Assembly (NCBI RefSeq): GCF_000516555.1
Contig: NZ_AZSJ01000007.1
Span: forward strand, 826,777-890,776
DNA length: 64,000 nt
Direction: 5' to 3'
Origin: Afipia sp. P52-10
GTDB lineage: Bacteria > Pseudomonadota > Alphaproteobacteria > Rhizobiales > Xanthobacteraceae
The notes under the pieces: model-generated
What the model was told of the DNA's origin: nothing
What the model saw: only the letters and a program-made list of their open reading frames with translations
Database searches by the model: none
Made by a program: the position numbers and the translations under genes
Shown: piece by piece, positions 40,646 to 49,172 of the stretch
Layout of the letters: the number at the start of each line of letters is the position of its first letter
Numbering within the stretch: the first letter of the stretch is position 1

Positions 40646-40924
40646 AGATATGATCCAGATCGGAATAACGCGCGCGCAGCGCAAACCTGCGGCGCGATTT
40701 CGATAAGCCTCTTTTCAAAGCAAACGTTTGAAAATTTGGCGCGATGGTAATGACCCTCGCGGATTCATCGAGCACTCGGTTCTGATCGCCTTGGAGCCGA
40801 AAGCTTCGGCTTCTTGTTTGACGCTTTCTCTTCGCGCGAACCGGTATCCCTCTTGGATCAAGTCCCGGGCAGGCTGCGCGCGAAATGCATCGGTGCCTCC
40901 GAGCCCGATTCTTCAGCGGCCCTC
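40646..40924. other. Non-coding remainder between repeat and small ORF
   Basis: About 280 bp with mixed composition and short palindromes such as CAAACGTTTG (near 40723). No gene or recognisable RNA is seen. Confidence 0.4.
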
Positions 40925-41113
40925 TCATCGCTGCAGCATCAGCACCACGATCTGCTGGATCTCTGCTGTTGCAGTTGCGATTCTGGTGAGCTGATCGTTG
41001 TCGATAGCCGGGCGGCTGGCCAGATCCTTCAGCATCTGGGCGATCTCCGCGACATAACGGGAGACCTCTTCGGTGGCCGCCGCAATACGCATCTCGCTCG
41101 TTCGCTCAAGCAT
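40925..41113 (-). CDS. Small hypothetical protein (62 aa)
   Basis: A 62-residue, mostly helical frame (MLERTSEMRIAAATEEVSRY ... AEIQQIVVLMLQR) with a coiled-coil-like pattern of Ala, Glu and Leu. Codon third positions are mostly G or C as in the neighbours, and a weak GGA precedes the ATG. I do not recognise a family. There is no signal peptide or membrane segment. It could be a real cytosolic small protein or a chance frame. Confidence 0.45.
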   Translation of the reverse strand: MLERTSEMRIAAATEEVSRYVAEIAQMLKDLASRPAIDNDQLTRIATATAEIQQIVVLMLQR

Positions 41114-41289
41114 CGTCCGTCTCTGTTTCCGTCAGCCGTCGTGCGGCACATCTAATTGCCGCATCATTACCGGTTTCCACGACCGGATTTTGAAGAATCC
41201 ACCAGCAACACGACAATGTGTAGGCTTCGAGCCGCGCTCGCGAGCCATACCCAAACACGCCCGCAACACTAGACTGATCCTTCCTACAA

Positions 41290-41324
41290 AAAGAAAATCC
41301 CCGGCAAGTTGCCCTGCCGGGGAT
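41290..41324 (-). terminator. Intrinsic terminator after the porin gene
   Basis: On the minus strand, a 10-bp stem ATCCCCGGCA/TGCCGGGGAT with an 8-nt loop is followed by TTTTCTTTTT. It begins ~25 bp after the porin stop, as expected for a highly expressed gene. Confidence 0.9.
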
Positions 41325-41349
41325 CGTAATGCCGCTCAGCTTACGTCGA

Positions 41350-42852
41350 TCAGAAGAAGCGACGAACCGAGAAGATGCCCGAGATCACGTTCTGGTCCTT
41401 GATCTCGTAAGGCACGGTCGGCTTGTAGTCCTGGACGTTGACCGGGGTGAAGGTCGCACCCTTGTTGCCAGAGTGGTGGTTGGTCCACATCACTTCCAAA
41501 CCGATGGTCAGGTCGCGAACCGGGGTCCAGTAGGTCCGGGAGCCGACACCGACGATGCGGTAGTCCATGTTGCAGGTGGTGTTGAAGTTCGACAGGGTGC
41601 CGCCGCCACCGGCCGCGGTCATGCGCGAGCACAGGATCGCGTTAGCCGCCGCGTTGTAGTCGATCACTTGCGCACCACCGAACAGCGAGGTCCGCCACTC
41701 GGCGTTCCAGCCGTGCTCGAAGGCCACCGTACCGCCGTAGGTGGTGGTCAACTGCTGACCGGTTCCGGTCCGGGTGTCGTACACCGAGTCGAACAGGTAG
41801 CCGCCGACGAAGCTCTGGTAGCGGGTGCTGCTGCTGCCGAAGAGACCAAAACCAGCACCTTGGCCGATGTTGGCGAACACGTCGGTCGAAGCACCGACAG
41901 CATAGGCACCACCGATGTACAGGGCATCGTTCACGCCGGTCGGCGTGTTGAACTTGAGCGCTGCGTTGACGCCGCCACCGATCTTATCCGACGGCGTGAT
42001 GCCGGTGATTTCCGTGCAGGTCGCGCCCGACGCACCGCAGCCATAGGCCACATGGTTGTTCACGATATTGCCGGCGATGTGGAAGCCACCCCAGGCCTGG
42101 TCGATGCGGAGCTGAGCCACGACCTCCGGCCAGGTGTTGCCACCACGGGTATCGGTGCCGATCGCGGCGACGCCAAGCTGCGTCAGCGCGTTGGCGCCAT
42201 TGTAGTTGCCGCGCTTGCGCTCCTTGTTGTCTTCCACCGACAGCGTGGCGGAGATGCCGTTGCCGAACTGGTGGGTGTAGGCAGCGACGAAGCGGCCGCC
42301 CGCCGTGTCAGGCCAGCCGAGCGAACCGTTGATGCCCCACTTGTAGGCGTAAGCCCACGGGTTGTCGAAGTACGACGTGCCCGCGCGGCCGATCGTGAAA
42401 CCGCCCCACTGGATGATGCCGGTATCGATCGCGATGATGCCCGGAGTCGAGGGCGTGCCGACCGGCGTGTTCACCTCGGCGCGAACCACCGAGAACGTAC
42501 GCAGCGTGCCGTAAGCAGTCTGCGTGCGGGTGTCCATGTTCAGGAACACGCGCGAACGGGTGAAGAAATAGTCACGATCGCGGGTGTTGGTCGCCGCACC
42601 GTCGTTCGTGATGCCCCACGCCTGCAGACCGGTACCGCGCGCATTGCCGAAGCTCACCTCGGCGCGGATGTGACCGCCGATACGAATGCAGGTGTCGGTG
42701 CCAGGAATGTAATAAAATCCCGCTCCGTACAGAGAGCAGATCTTCACGTATTCGACCGGCTTGGCCTTTACGGGAAGATCGGCTGCCTGCGCCCCCGCCA
42801 GTGCGACGAACCCTGCCGCCGAGCCGAGGAGAAGGCTCTTAACCATCTTCAT
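41350..42852 (-). CDS. Alphaproteobacterial porin (Porin_2 family)
   Basis: A 500-residue outer-membrane beta-barrel. A signal peptide (MKMVKSLLLGSAAGFVALAG, cleaved after AQA) precedes the conserved Porin_2 opening VEYVKICSLYGAGFYYIPGT and CIRIGGHIRAEVSFG. The Cys pair at this opening is typical. Multiple Gly/Asn/Tyr-rich strands end with the C-terminal aromatic FSVRRFF, the BAM recognition residue. A strong terminator and a long (448 bp) upstream region suggest a monocistronic, well-expressed and regulated gene. It provides passive diffusion of small hydrophilic solutes. Confidence 0.94.
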   Translation of the reverse strand: MKMVKSLLLGSAAGFVALAGAQAADLPVKAKPVEYVKICSLYGAGFYYIPGTDTCIRIGGHIRAEVSFGNARGTGLQAWGITNDGAATNTRDRDYFFTRSRVFLNMDTRTQTAYGTLRTFSVVRAEVNTPVGTPSTPGIIAIDTGIIQWGGFTIGRAGTSYFDNPWAYAYKWGINGSLGWPDTAGGRFVAAYTHQFGNGISATLSVEDNKERKRGNYNGANALTQLGVAAIGTDTRGGNTWPEVVAQLRIDQAWGGFHIAGNIVNNHVAYGCGASGATCTEITGITPSDKIGGGVNAALKFNTPTGVNDALYIGGAYAVGASTDVFANIGQGAGFGLFGSSSTRYQSFVGGYLFDSVYDTRTGTGQQLTTTYGGTVAFEHGWNAEWRTSLFGGAQVIDYNAAANAILCSRMTAAGGGGTLSNFNTTCNMDYRIVGVGSRTYWTPVRDLTIGLEVMWTNHHSGNKGATFTPVNVQDYKPTVPYEIKDQNVISGIFSVRRFF

Positions 42853-43300
42853 CTCAAACCTCCAAGTTTGCTCTGTTCACCCGCCGCGTTGCTTTGCACC
42901 CCCGCACAATCGCAAGCGGCCTCAAGCGAACCCCCAGACGGGACGACTCGGGATTGCCCCCCTCTGTCGCAAAACGAAGATTGACCGGAACCGTACTAAC
43001 CGCAACGGAAACCGTACGGACACGTACAGATAGATCACACCTGTTGCACAAAAGGCACGTCCCGGAAATCGGCAACGCCCGGTAACCATCTGAAATAGCT
43101 TGATAAAACAGACGCCTGCAAATTGTGCATTGCACAGTTAGCGAGCGCAAATATCCCTCCCCGCCATCGCAGTGTCGCGGAGATGACGGAGAATAAAGGG
43201 ACTCGCAGGGGGCTCACCGCGAGACTGATTTGCTGCTCGGTCCCCGATCCGCGGTAAACCATTGCGCGGAGATAGGTCGGGTTTCGGCACACCATTGCGG
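42853..43300. promoter_or_regulatory. Long upstream region of the porin gene
   Basis: About 450 bp without a gene. It contains two direct repeats of the form CGGAA(A)CCGTAC (42985-42996 and 43006-43017) and a perfect 13-bp dyad TGTGCATTGCACA (43124-43136). These are candidate regulator sites or leader-RNA structure for porin control. Confidence 0.4.
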
Positions 43301-43846
43301 CTATCGAGCCGGGACCGCGGCTTTTGCAGCCCGCGCTACGACGGCGAGCCGATACCGCGCACGATCCTCCTCGTCGGACTTTGCATAGCAGGTCCCCTTG
43401 CCCTGCCGGGGCTGGCCAGTCCCGCGCGCGCGCAGCACTCCGCCCATCCCCTGCATCGCCGTCGTCGCCATTGGCGCCAGCAGCTCGCGCAGATGCGTGC
43501 AGCCGAGAGCGCCGCCGACGCGCTTGCGCACCTCGGCCTGCCATCCGGCACCGATCTTCAAGCCGATCAGGTCCTGCATCGGATGCACCGCCATGGGGCA
43601 GACCGCTTGCGGGAAAGCGTCCATCGCCGACTCGATGCTGCGGATCACCATATCTTCACTGAGCGTCAGCCGGACCCACATATTATGCAGCGGCTGTCCC
43701 GCCTTGCCGCGTTCGGTATCATAGGTCTTGGTGTCGATCATATTGGCTTCGACATCCCACAGTCCGTCTTCGCGCTCGTAGACCTCGCAGGCGATGCGGC
43801 GGGTGTGAATGTGCTTGCGTTGCGCGGCGGGCGGCGGAAGCGGCAT
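43301..43846 (-). CDS. DUF2889 protein
   Basis: A 181-residue protein of the DUF2889 family. The opening MPLPPPAAQRKHIHTRRIAC and the following EVYEREDGLWDVEANMIDTK are characteristic. Later it has CPMAVHPMQDLIGLKIGAGW and CTHLRELLAPMATTAMQGMG. Function is unknown; members are often encoded with catabolic genes. The ATG at 43846 is 8 bp after the stop of the TPR-glycosyltransferase gene, so the two are probably cotranscribed; a longer frame upstream overlaps that gene. Confidence 0.8.
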   Translation of the reverse strand: MPLPPPAAQRKHIHTRRIACEVYEREDGLWDVEANMIDTKTYDTERGKAGQPLHNMWVRLTLSEDMVIRSIESAMDAFPQAVCPMAVHPMQDLIGLKIGAGWQAEVRKRVGGALGCTHLRELLAPMATTAMQGMGGVLRARGTGQPRQGKGTCYAKSDEEDRARYRLAVVARAAKAAVPAR

Positions 43847-43854
43847 CGTTCGAT

Positions 43855-45459
43855 CTATCCTGTTTGTTCTTTGTTGCGATCCATCGGCAGCCTCGCTGCG
43901 TCCGGGGACAGCGTCAACTCGATGTGACGGCATATCTGTTCCACCACACCGTGCCAGCTTGACGTCTTGCCGCGACGACAGACCCGCAGGGTCGGGAACC
44001 ATGGGCTGCGCTCGACATCGAACAGCCACCGCCAGTCGGCCAGATGAGGAACGGCAACACACCCCTCGACGCCCAGCGCCCCGGCCAGATTGGCAATAGC
44101 CGTATCGCAGGACACGACGAAATCAAGATTCCGCATCACCGCCGCAGCATCAACAAAGCCGTCGGTCCCTGAACTGTCGAGAGTCTCGATCGTCATCTCA
44201 CCTGGCAGATCGGCAAGCTGTTCGAGCCCGTGGTTCTTCTGCAGGCTGATCAGCCGAACGCCCGGAATTTGGGACAGCGGATAGAAGTCGCGAAGCGGAA
44301 TCGATCGCGCGGTGTCTTGGGCAAAATCCGGATTGCCTTGCCAGGCGAGCCCGATCTTGAGGCCTTGCGTGCCGATAACATCCCGCCAATAGGCTACCTT
44401 GGCGGTATCGGCAAAAAGATAAGGCGTCGGCGGAATCGTCGACAGTTCGGTCTTGAACCGGTGCGGCAGGCTTATCAGCGGGATTTGATAGTCCGGCCTG
44501 TTATCGGTCGGGATCGCGTCCACATAGCGGACGCGATCGGATAGCGTGCGGAGAATGGGCGTCATGAGCGCGGGCACCTGGAAGATGACCTCCGCGCCCC
44601 GCACTACAAGCAACGGGATGTAGCGGCTCATCAGCAACAGATCGCCAAGCCCCTGCTCGCTGTACACAAGCAGCGACCTACCTTGTATCGGCTCACCGTG
44701 CCAATGCGGCACGTCGCTCTCGTCATAGGCAGGAAGCGTGCTGATCCCCGGCCGCCTCAAGCGAGCTTCGTAGTCGGACCAGCCCTCAAGCAGCTTTCCT
44801 CGCAGCAGATTGAGATAACCGCGATAGAGAACAGCCTCCACATGATCGGGCGTCCGCCCGATGAAGTGGTCGAGAATATTCAATGCCTCAGGGAAGTTTT
44901 CGCGATTGGCCACGGCAACGTATTTGAGGGGCATCAGTTCGCGCGTCGGGCCGCCGCGCACCAGAAGCCGATCAACAATTGCTTCCGCCTCTTCGAAACG
45001 ATCCAGTTTGCTGAGCACCGTCGCGTAGTTCTGCTGGTAGACGGCATTTGCCGGATCGATCTGGAGCAACCGCTCGAAAACCGCGAGCGCTTCGTCATGC
45101 CGCCTCAGATTTGTCAGCGCTACGCCTCTATAGAAAACCGGCAGCCGCAAGTCCGGCTCTCGCTTGCAAGCCTTCTCGAGTAAGGCGAGCGCTTCGGCAT
45201 CTCGCCGCAGCATAATCAGCACCGTCGCGAGATCCGTCAGGATTTGCGCTGACTGCGGCTTAAGTGCTTTGGCCCGCTGCAGCAGGCTCTCCGCCTCCTG
45301 GTGCCGGCCGGTGAGCGCGTTGGCGACACCCAGACTATGCAGCGCGCGGCTTTCCTTCGGCTTCTTGGCGATGATCCTGCTGAGAATGGCGATGGCTTGC
45401 GGAATATGTCCGGCATTCATCAAAGCATCGGCTTGATCCAACTCAACGCCAACACCCAT
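43855..45459 (-). CDS. TPR protein with a glycosyltransferase-like C-terminus
   Basis: A 534-residue protein. The first ~210 residues are tetratricopeptide repeats (AIAILSRIIAKKPKESRALH, LLQRAKALKPQSAQILTDLA, ALAVFERLLQIDPANAVYQQ). The C-terminal ~290 residues resemble the glycosyltransferase (GT9-like) domain fused to TPRs in many bacteria, with YSEQGLGDLLLMSRYIPLL, IGLAWQGNPDFAQDTARSIP and VVSCDTAIANLAGALG. The acceptor is unknown; flagellar or surface proteins are possible. No signal peptide is seen. Confidence 0.82.
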   Translation of the reverse strand: MGVGVELDQADALMNAGHIPQAIAILSRIIAKKPKESRALHSLGVANALTGRHQEAESLLQRAKALKPQSAQILTDLATVLIMLRRDAEALALLEKACKREPDLRLPVFYRGVALTNLRRHDEALAVFERLLQIDPANAVYQQNYATVLSKLDRFEEAEAIVDRLLVRGGPTRELMPLKYVAVANRENFPEALNILDHFIGRTPDHVEAVLYRGYLNLLRGKLLEGWSDYEARLRRPGISTLPAYDESDVPHWHGEPIQGRSLLVYSEQGLGDLLLMSRYIPLLVVRGAEVIFQVPALMTPILRTLSDRVRYVDAIPTDNRPDYQIPLISLPHRFKTELSTIPPTPYLFADTAKVAYWRDVIGTQGLKIGLAWQGNPDFAQDTARSIPLRDFYPLSQIPGVRLISLQKNHGLEQLADLPGEMTIETLDSSGTDGFVDAAAVMRNLDFVVSCDTAIANLAGALGVEGCVAVPHLADWRWLFDVERSPWFPTLRVCRRGKTSSWHGVVEQICRHIELTLSPDAARLPMDRNKEQTG

Positions 45460-45612
45460 TCAGGCCTCGCCAAACAAAACCTCAAAATACATCGGAGCAA
45501 TGCACGGACCTTTCAGGTCCGCTAGACGTAGATATTAGAATACGTTCCGCCAAGGACGTCCTCATATCAGAGGAAGCATGTGACGGCAAAAGCCTCGGCA
45601 AAGCGCCGCGGT

Positions 45613-46353
45613 TCACGAACCGCGCAGCGTATCTCCCGCCTGGGTGCAGGCATTTAGAACCTGATCGACCAGCCCTTCCATGCGTTCGCGCGTCAAACGC
45701 TCGGCCGGCCCGGACACCGCGATCGCCGCGACCGAAATACCGTCACGGCCGATGATCGCACCTGCAAGGCTGTTGATACCGGTGCTCCACCCGCTCTCCG
45801 TGTAGGTGAATCCCTGCTGTCGGATGATCGCAAACTCGCGCAGCACCGCCGCAGGCTTGATCTCCTTGCCGCGCGGATGCGTTGCGCGGAATTCGGTGAC
45901 GATCTCTTCGGCATTTGGCTGGAACGCGAGTTGCACCCTGCCCGAAGCTGGGAAGATCGCCGGCGCGCGATGGCCCGGGACTGGCGTGATACGCACCGGC
46001 ACCGGCGCACGGATCTGATCGAGATAGATGCAATCAGCGCCATCGAGGATCGTCAGGTGGATCGTTTCCTGCGTCTGCTGATGCAGCATCTGCATGAACG
46101 GGCGCGCCGCGCGCACCATCGGATGACGCGTGACGACTTTCATGCCGAGCTCCCACACTTTGAGCGTCGGCCCGTAGCGTCCAGTCGCTGCGTCGCGCTG
46201 AACGTAACCGAGCGTCAGCAGCGTCGTCAGCGTGCGATGCACGTTGCTTTTCTCAAGCCCCATCTCTTTCGCCATCGCGGTCACGCCGACCGGCGCATCC
46301 GCTTGGGCGATGCGATTGAGCATCCGCAATCCCTTGGCAATGGTCGTATCCAT
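45613..46353 (-). CDS. IclR-family transcriptional regulator
   Basis: A 246-residue regulator. The winged helix (residues ~8-65: GLRMLNRIAQADAPVGVTAM, KSNVHRTLTTLLTLGYVQRD) is followed by the IclR effector domain (residues ~80-240: IHLTILDGADCIYLDQI, GWSTGINSLAGAIIGRDGIS). The ATG at 46353 is preferred; the frame stays open farther but crosses the operator region. It is divergent from the CoA-transferase gene and probably controls both sides through the GGAAC palindromes at 46372-46504. Confidence 0.92.
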   Translation of the reverse strand: MDTTIAKGLRMLNRIAQADAPVGVTAMAKEMGLEKSNVHRTLTTLLTLGYVQRDAATGRYGPTLKVWELGMKVVTRHPMVRAARPFMQMLHQQTQETIHLTILDGADCIYLDQIRAPVPVRITPVPGHRAPAIFPASGRVQLAFQPNAEEIVTEFRATHPRGKEIKPAAVLREFAIIRQQGFTYTESGWSTGINSLAGAIIGRDGISVAAIAVSGPAERLTRERMEGLVDQVLNACTQAGDTLRGS

Positions 46354-46371
46354 GGGGCGCACTATACAACC

Positions 46372-46392
46372 ATGTTCTAAATCATGGAACAT
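46372..46392. promoter_or_regulatory. IclR-type operator 1 (proximal to iclR gene)
   Basis: A perfect inverted repeat ATGTTC-N9-GAACAT lies 19 bp upstream of the regulator start. The half-site GAAC/GTTC is the same as in the other two palindromes of this gap, which suggests autoregulation. Confidence 0.6.
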
Positions 46393-46445
46393 ATTTCTGC
46401 ATATCGGCCCGCCGTATTGCGCAGTGGACCTGACGTTCCAACTGG

Positions 46446-46478
46446 TTGACAAAGAAGTCCGGGTGCCGGACCTTATAC
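46446..46478 (+). promoter_or_regulatory. Possible promoter of the CoA-transferase operon
   Basis: A consensus -35 TTGACA lies at 46446-46451. The best -10-like hexamer TTATAC is at 46473, which makes a long (21-nt) spacer, so a regulator-distorted or weak promoter is plausible. GGAAC palindromes overlap the likely start site immediately downstream. Confidence 0.4.
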
Positions 46479-46479
46479 C

Positions 46480-46504
46480 GGAACAAAGTTCCATATATTG
46501 GAAC
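46480..46504. promoter_or_regulatory. IclR-type operators 2 and 3 (overlapping palindromes)
   Basis: Two perfect palindromes share a half-site: GGAAC-AAA-GTTCC (46480-46492) and GTTCCA-TATAT-TGGAAC (46488-46504). The second resembles known IclR-family boxes built on TGGAA/TTCCA. They lie 44-68 bp before the CoA-transferase start, where repressor binding would block transcription. Confidence 0.65.
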
Positions 46505-46547
46505 GAGAAGAAGCCGCCGCACTGGGCAAAACGGGAAACAATTTCTC

Positions 46548-47792
46548 ATGAACAAGATCGCAGCCGACGCGCACGCCGCTCCGGCGAAAAGCGCCACACC
46601 GCAATTGCCGCTCGCGGGCATTCGCGTGATCGACCTCACGCGCATCTACAGCGGCCCCTACTGCACCTTCATGATGGCGATGGCCGGTGCCGAGGTCATC
46701 AAGATCGAGCCGCCGGAAGGTGAGACGCTGCGCAAGCGCGACGGCCGTCAGGGCGCGTCGCTGCCGTTCGCGATGCTGAATGCCAACAAGCGGCTGGTGA
46801 CGCTGAATCTGAAATCGAAGAAGGGCGCGGAGATCTTCCTGGAGCTCGTGAAGACCGCCGACGTGCTGGTCGAGAACTTCCGCCCCGGCGTAATGGACCG
46901 CCTCGGCTTCACCAAGGAGAAGCTGAAGGAGGTCAACCCGCGCCTCATCATCGCGCAGACCTCGGGCTACGGCAACGATGGCCCCTATCGCGACTACCCC
47001 GCCATGGATCTCACGGTGCAGGCGGTTGCGGGCATCATGCACTCGACCGGCTATCCGGACGGGCCGCCGGTCAAAGCCGGCCCTGCCCTTGTCGACTTCG
47101 CCGCCGGTACGCATCTCTACTGCTCGATCGTCACTGCGCTGTTCTCGCGCGAGCGCACCGGTCAGGTGCTGACGACCGAGGTCGCGATGATGGAAGCGAT
47201 CTATCCGACGCTCGCTTCCAACTTCGCGCTGGCGATCTCAAGCGACGAGAAGACCTATGTCGCGCGCACCGGCAACCGGCACGGTGGCATGTCGCTGACA
47301 CCATACAACGTCTACAAGGCTTCCGACGGCTTCGTCGCCATCATCTGCAACAACGAACGCCACTGGGTCGCGCTCGGCAAGGCGCTGAAGCGCAAGGATT
47401 GGGCGACCGATCCGAAGTACAATCCGCTGATCGAACGCGTGAACCGCATGGACGAACTTGATGCGGAAATCAATGCGGAGACATCCAAATACACCCGCAT
47501 GCAGTTGTTCGAACTGCTGAACAAGACCGGAGCGGCTTGCGCGCCGGTGCGGACGCTGCACGAAGTGTTGGCCGATCCGCATCTGCGCGAGCGCGGCATG
47601 GTGCATGACATCGACCACCCCGAATACGGCAAGCTGGTCGTGATGCGCAGCCCGGTGCGTTACGGCGGCGTGCAGCCGCCGGAATACAAGCCGAGCGGCG
47701 AAATGGGCGCGGACATCGACGCGATCTATGGCGGCGAACTGAAGCTCTCGCCGGATGAAATCCAAGCCCTCCGCAAGGCCGGCGACATTTAG
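46548..47792 (+). CDS. Family III CoA-transferase (CaiB/BaiF type)
   Basis: A 414-residue enzyme that moves CoA between carboxylic acids by a covalent Asp-CoA route. Asp154 in PAMDLTVQAVAG aligns with the catalytic Asp of formyl-CoA transferase. Other family motifs are RVIDLTRIYSGPYCT, KIEPPEGETLRKRDG and VENFRPGVMDRLGF. The ATG at 46548 replaces a longer frame that would start within the operator. First gene of the catabolic operon, it likely activates the growth substrate as its CoA thioester, with the donor unknown. Confidence 0.93.
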   Translation: MNKIAADAHAAPAKSATPQLPLAGIRVIDLTRIYSGPYCTFMMAMAGAEVIKIEPPEGETLRKRDGRQGASLPFAMLNANKRLVTLNLKSKKGAEIFLELVKTADVLVENFRPGVMDRLGFTKEKLKEVNPRLIIAQTSGYGNDGPYRDYPAMDLTVQAVAGIMHSTGYPDGPPVKAGPALVDFAAGTHLYCSIVTALFSRERTGQVLTTEVAMMEAIYPTLASNFALAISSDEKTYVARTGNRHGGMSLTPYNVYKASDGFVAIICNNERHWVALGKALKRKDWATDPKYNPLIERVNRMDELDAEINAETSKYTRMQLFELLNKTGAACAPVRTLHEVLADPHLRERGMVHDIDHPEYGKLVVMRSPVRYGGVQPPEYKPSGEMGADIDAIYGGELKLSPDEIQALRKAGDI

Positions 47793-47898
47793 TGCATCGG
47801 TTCGGACGTTCTCTTCGGTGTAACCGTACACCGCGCGCACGAGAAGGTCCGGACCAAAGCCGCACGACCCAATCATAACGAGCGCGTGTCCCTTTCAA

Positions 47899-47947
47899 TC
47901 CGAAGTTCGCTTCAAGGGGCAGACGGCAGAGTGAAGCGAACTTCGGA
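47899..47947. promoter_or_regulatory. 16-bp perfect inverted repeat upstream of acyl-CoA dehydrogenase
   Basis: TCCGAAGTTCGCTTCA (47899-47914) is repeated inverted at 47932-47947 with a 17-nt loop. It ends 14 bp before the acyl-CoA dehydrogenase start. Each arm also contains its own mini-dyad GAAG-N4-CTTC. It could be a regulatory RNA hairpin, an operator pair or a differential-expression element within the operon. Confidence 0.6.
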
Positions 47948-47961
47948 ATCGGACTCGAGAT

Positions 47962-49155
47962 ATGTTGGATAAAAGCGAAGCACAGAAAATGCACACACTC
48001 GGCGCCTGGGAGCTTCCCGAAGAGCTGCAACACCTGCGCGATACGGTTCGTCGCTTCATGGTCAATGAGGTGAAGCCGGTCGAGGACAAACTCGAACATG
48101 ACGCGGTGCGCTGCGCACCGGAAGATCTCAAGATTCTGCAGGCGAAGGCCAAGGCTCTCGGCCTCTGGCAGATCCGCACGCCCGCCGAGTTCGGCGGCGC
48201 TGGCCTCAACCTGCTCGGCCAAGCGATCGTTGCCGAAGAAGCTGCGAAGTGCCGCATGGGCGCCTATATCCCCGCCCTCAACGCTTTCGGTTCGGACCCG
48301 CCGAACGTGATCTGGCTCGGCAGCAAGCATCAGATCGAGAAGTACGGCATCCCGAGCGTGAACGAAGGCAAGAAGGCCTTTTTCGCGATCAGTGAAGCCT
48401 CAGGCGGCGCCGATCCAGGCCGCGCCATCAAGTGTCAGGCGGTGCTCAAGGGCGATCGCTACGTGCTGAACGGCACCAAGCTCTGGATCACCGGCGCCAA
48501 GGGCGCCGACTGGGGTATCGTGTTCGCGCGCACCGGACATGGCGGCCGCGGCGGCATCACCTCCTTCATCGTCGACGCGAACATGAAGGGCATCTCCTAC
48601 AAGGTGATCCCGGTCATCCGCGCCTACGCTCCTTATGAGGTCCATTTCGACAACGTCGAAGTGCCGATCGAGAACCGCCTCGGCGACGAGGGCGGCGGCT
48701 TCAAGCTCGCCGAGAAGTGGCTGGTGGAGGGCCGCGTCCCCTACGCTGCCGGCACCATCGGCATCGCGCAGGCAGCGCTCGAGCTCGCCATCGACTGGGC
48801 CAAGCAGCGCGAGACGTTCGGCTCGCGTCTGTCGGACAAGCAGGCGATCCAGTGGATGCTCGCCGACAGCGAGATGGAGCTGCGTGCAGCGCGCCTGCTG
48901 GTCTACGAGGCCGCCTGGAAGGCCGATCTCGGCAAGCCGATGAAGCTCGAAGCTTCGATCGCCAAGGTGACGGCGACGGAGACCGCCGGCCGCGTGGTCG
49001 ATCGTTGTATCCAGATCTTCGGCGGCCTCGGCGTCTCGAAGGAGTTGCCGCTGGAGCGCTGGTATCGCGAGCTGCGCATCAAGCGCATCGGCGAAGGCCC
49101 GTCGGAAGTGCAACGCATGGTCGTCGCGCGCGACCTGCTCGGCAATCGCGGATAA
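47962..49155 (+). CDS. Acyl-CoA dehydrogenase
   Basis: A 397-residue FAD enzyme that introduces an alpha,beta double bond in an acyl-CoA and passes electrons to ETF. Features: AFFAISEASGGADPGRAIKC (FAD/substrate region), WITGAKGADWGIVFART, and the C-terminal catalytic region RIGEGPSEVQRMVVARDLL with Glu378 at the catalytic-base position. It follows the CoA-transferase by 169 bp, a gap that includes a 16-bp inverted repeat. The next gene, a crotonase, starts 17 bp after its stop, so it feeds directly into hydration. Confidence 0.94.
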   Translation: MLDKSEAQKMHTLGAWELPEELQHLRDTVRRFMVNEVKPVEDKLEHDAVRCAPEDLKILQAKAKALGLWQIRTPAEFGGAGLNLLGQAIVAEEAAKCRMGAYIPALNAFGSDPPNVIWLGSKHQIEKYGIPSVNEGKKAFFAISEASGGADPGRAIKCQAVLKGDRYVLNGTKLWITGAKGADWGIVFARTGHGGRGGITSFIVDANMKGISYKVIPVIRAYAPYEVHFDNVEVPIENRLGDEGGGFKLAEKWLVEGRVPYAAGTIGIAQAALELAIDWAKQRETFGSRLSDKQAIQWMLADSEMELRAARLLVYEAAWKADLGKPMKLEASIAKVTATETAGRVVDRCIQIFGGLGVSKELPLERWYRELRIKRIGEGPSEVQRMVVARDLLGNRG

Positions 49156-49172
49156 TTGGGGGATCAATCACC

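Noticed and set aside
41329-42984. A 551-codon open frame opposite the porin
   Set aside because: The minus-strand porin has a signal peptide, barrel signature and C-terminal Phe; the opposite frame has none of these.
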